Origin: Xanthobacteraceae bacterium
GTDB taxonomy: Bacteria; Pseudomonadota; Alphaproteobacteria; Rhizobiales; Xanthobacteraceae
DNA: 6,419 bases
Direction: 5' to 3'
Assembly: GCA_030043175.1 (NCBI GenBank)
Contig: JASHYD010001221.1
Span: forward strand, 1 to 6,419
How positions within the stretch are numbered: the first letter of the stretch is position 1; each line of letters starts with the position of its first letter. A program made the position numbers and the translations under genes. Shown in pieces: positions 6,253-6,419 of this stretch. The notes beneath the pieces were generated by a model. That model saw only the letters and a program-made list of their open reading frames with translations. It was not told the origin of the DNA and did no database searches.

Positions 6253-6419
6253 CTATTTCAATTTAAAGTTGTTCCCGCCGGGCAGAAATATGCCAGCAGG
6301 GCTTCGCGGGACGCAAATCGGGTCGTTGCCGAGATCGCGCGTAATCACCTTGAGAGTGGAGTTCTGGGAACGCAGCCCAGCGACGGCCTCCTGCACGAGC
6401 TGATTGGAGACTGATGAGG
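6253..6419 (-). CDS. C-terminal end of an unrecognised protein, cut by the right window edge
   Basis: The minus strand is open from the right edge to a TAG at 6255-6253, giving the last 54 residues of a larger protein. It begins SSVSNQLVQEAVAGL and ends FLPGGNNFKLK. Third codon positions are mostly G or C and the segment reads as protein-like: a helical stretch (SNQLVQEAVAGLRSQ) followed by a probable strand (TLKVITRDL). The plus-strand alternative over the same bases looks like a shadow, with a TTG start, no ribosome site and unlikely composition. I do not recognise the family. It converges on the 299-residue gene, so it is a separate transcription unit and probably island cargo. Confidence 0.55.
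   Translation of the reverse strand, partial: SSVSNQLVQEAVAGLRSQNSTLKVITRDLGNDPICVPRSPAGIFLPGGNNFKLK

Noticed and set aside
6197..6403. 68-codon plus-strand ORF
   Set aside because: TTG start without a ribosome site, and it is antisense to the more protein-like minus-strand segment at 6253-6419.
1..6419. CRISPR array, insertion sequence or rRNA
   Set aside because: No regularly spaced repeats beyond the single 17-bp pair, no transposase or terminal inverted repeats, and no rRNA signature were seen.

Overview
The window looks like a high-GC alphaproteobacterial chromosome, probably Hyphomicrobiales (Bradyrhizobium/Rhodopseudomonas-like). This rests on codon use and on the style of the RlmB, acyl-CoA dehydrogenase and integrase proteins; no search was possible. 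It falls into two parts joined at a tRNA gene.

Positions 1 to about 3640 are ordinary chromosome. On the minus strand, in transcription order, lie a DmdC-type acyl-CoA dehydrogenase (3196-1367) and an enoyl-CoA hydratase/isomerase-family protein (1370-618). They overlap by ATGA and form a two-gene acyl-CoA oxidation unit. After a 131-bp gap comes the 5' part of rlmB (486 to the left edge), encoding a 23S rRNA 2'-O-methyltransferase. A 369-bp gene-free stretch then leads to a plus-strand tRNA-Gln (anticodon UUG) with an encoded CCA end and a plausible sigma70 promoter.

From about 3640 to the right edge is an integrated mobile or genomic island. A tyrosine recombinase is encoded on the minus strand, its 3' end 23 bp from the tRNA 3' end, the classic layout of an element integrated into a tRNA gene. 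Its last codons contain a 17-bp direct repeat with a 24-bp period. A 66-bp divergent gap separates it from an unrecognised 299-residue gene (5122-6021, plus strand), visibly AT-richer than the chromosome. A 231-bp gap then precedes the 3' end of a convergent minus-strand gene cut by the right edge (6253-6419), also unrecognised.

The chromosomal genes serve fatty-acid or related acyl-CoA catabolism and ribosome modification. The island half contains the integration machinery and the first cargo genes; the distal att site and most cargo are outside the window. The strongest leads are the tRNA-Gln integration junction, the repeat inside the integrase 3' end, the orphan 299-residue protein, an isomerase-like active site in a crotonase, and a hairpin plus short upstream ORF at the rlmB start.
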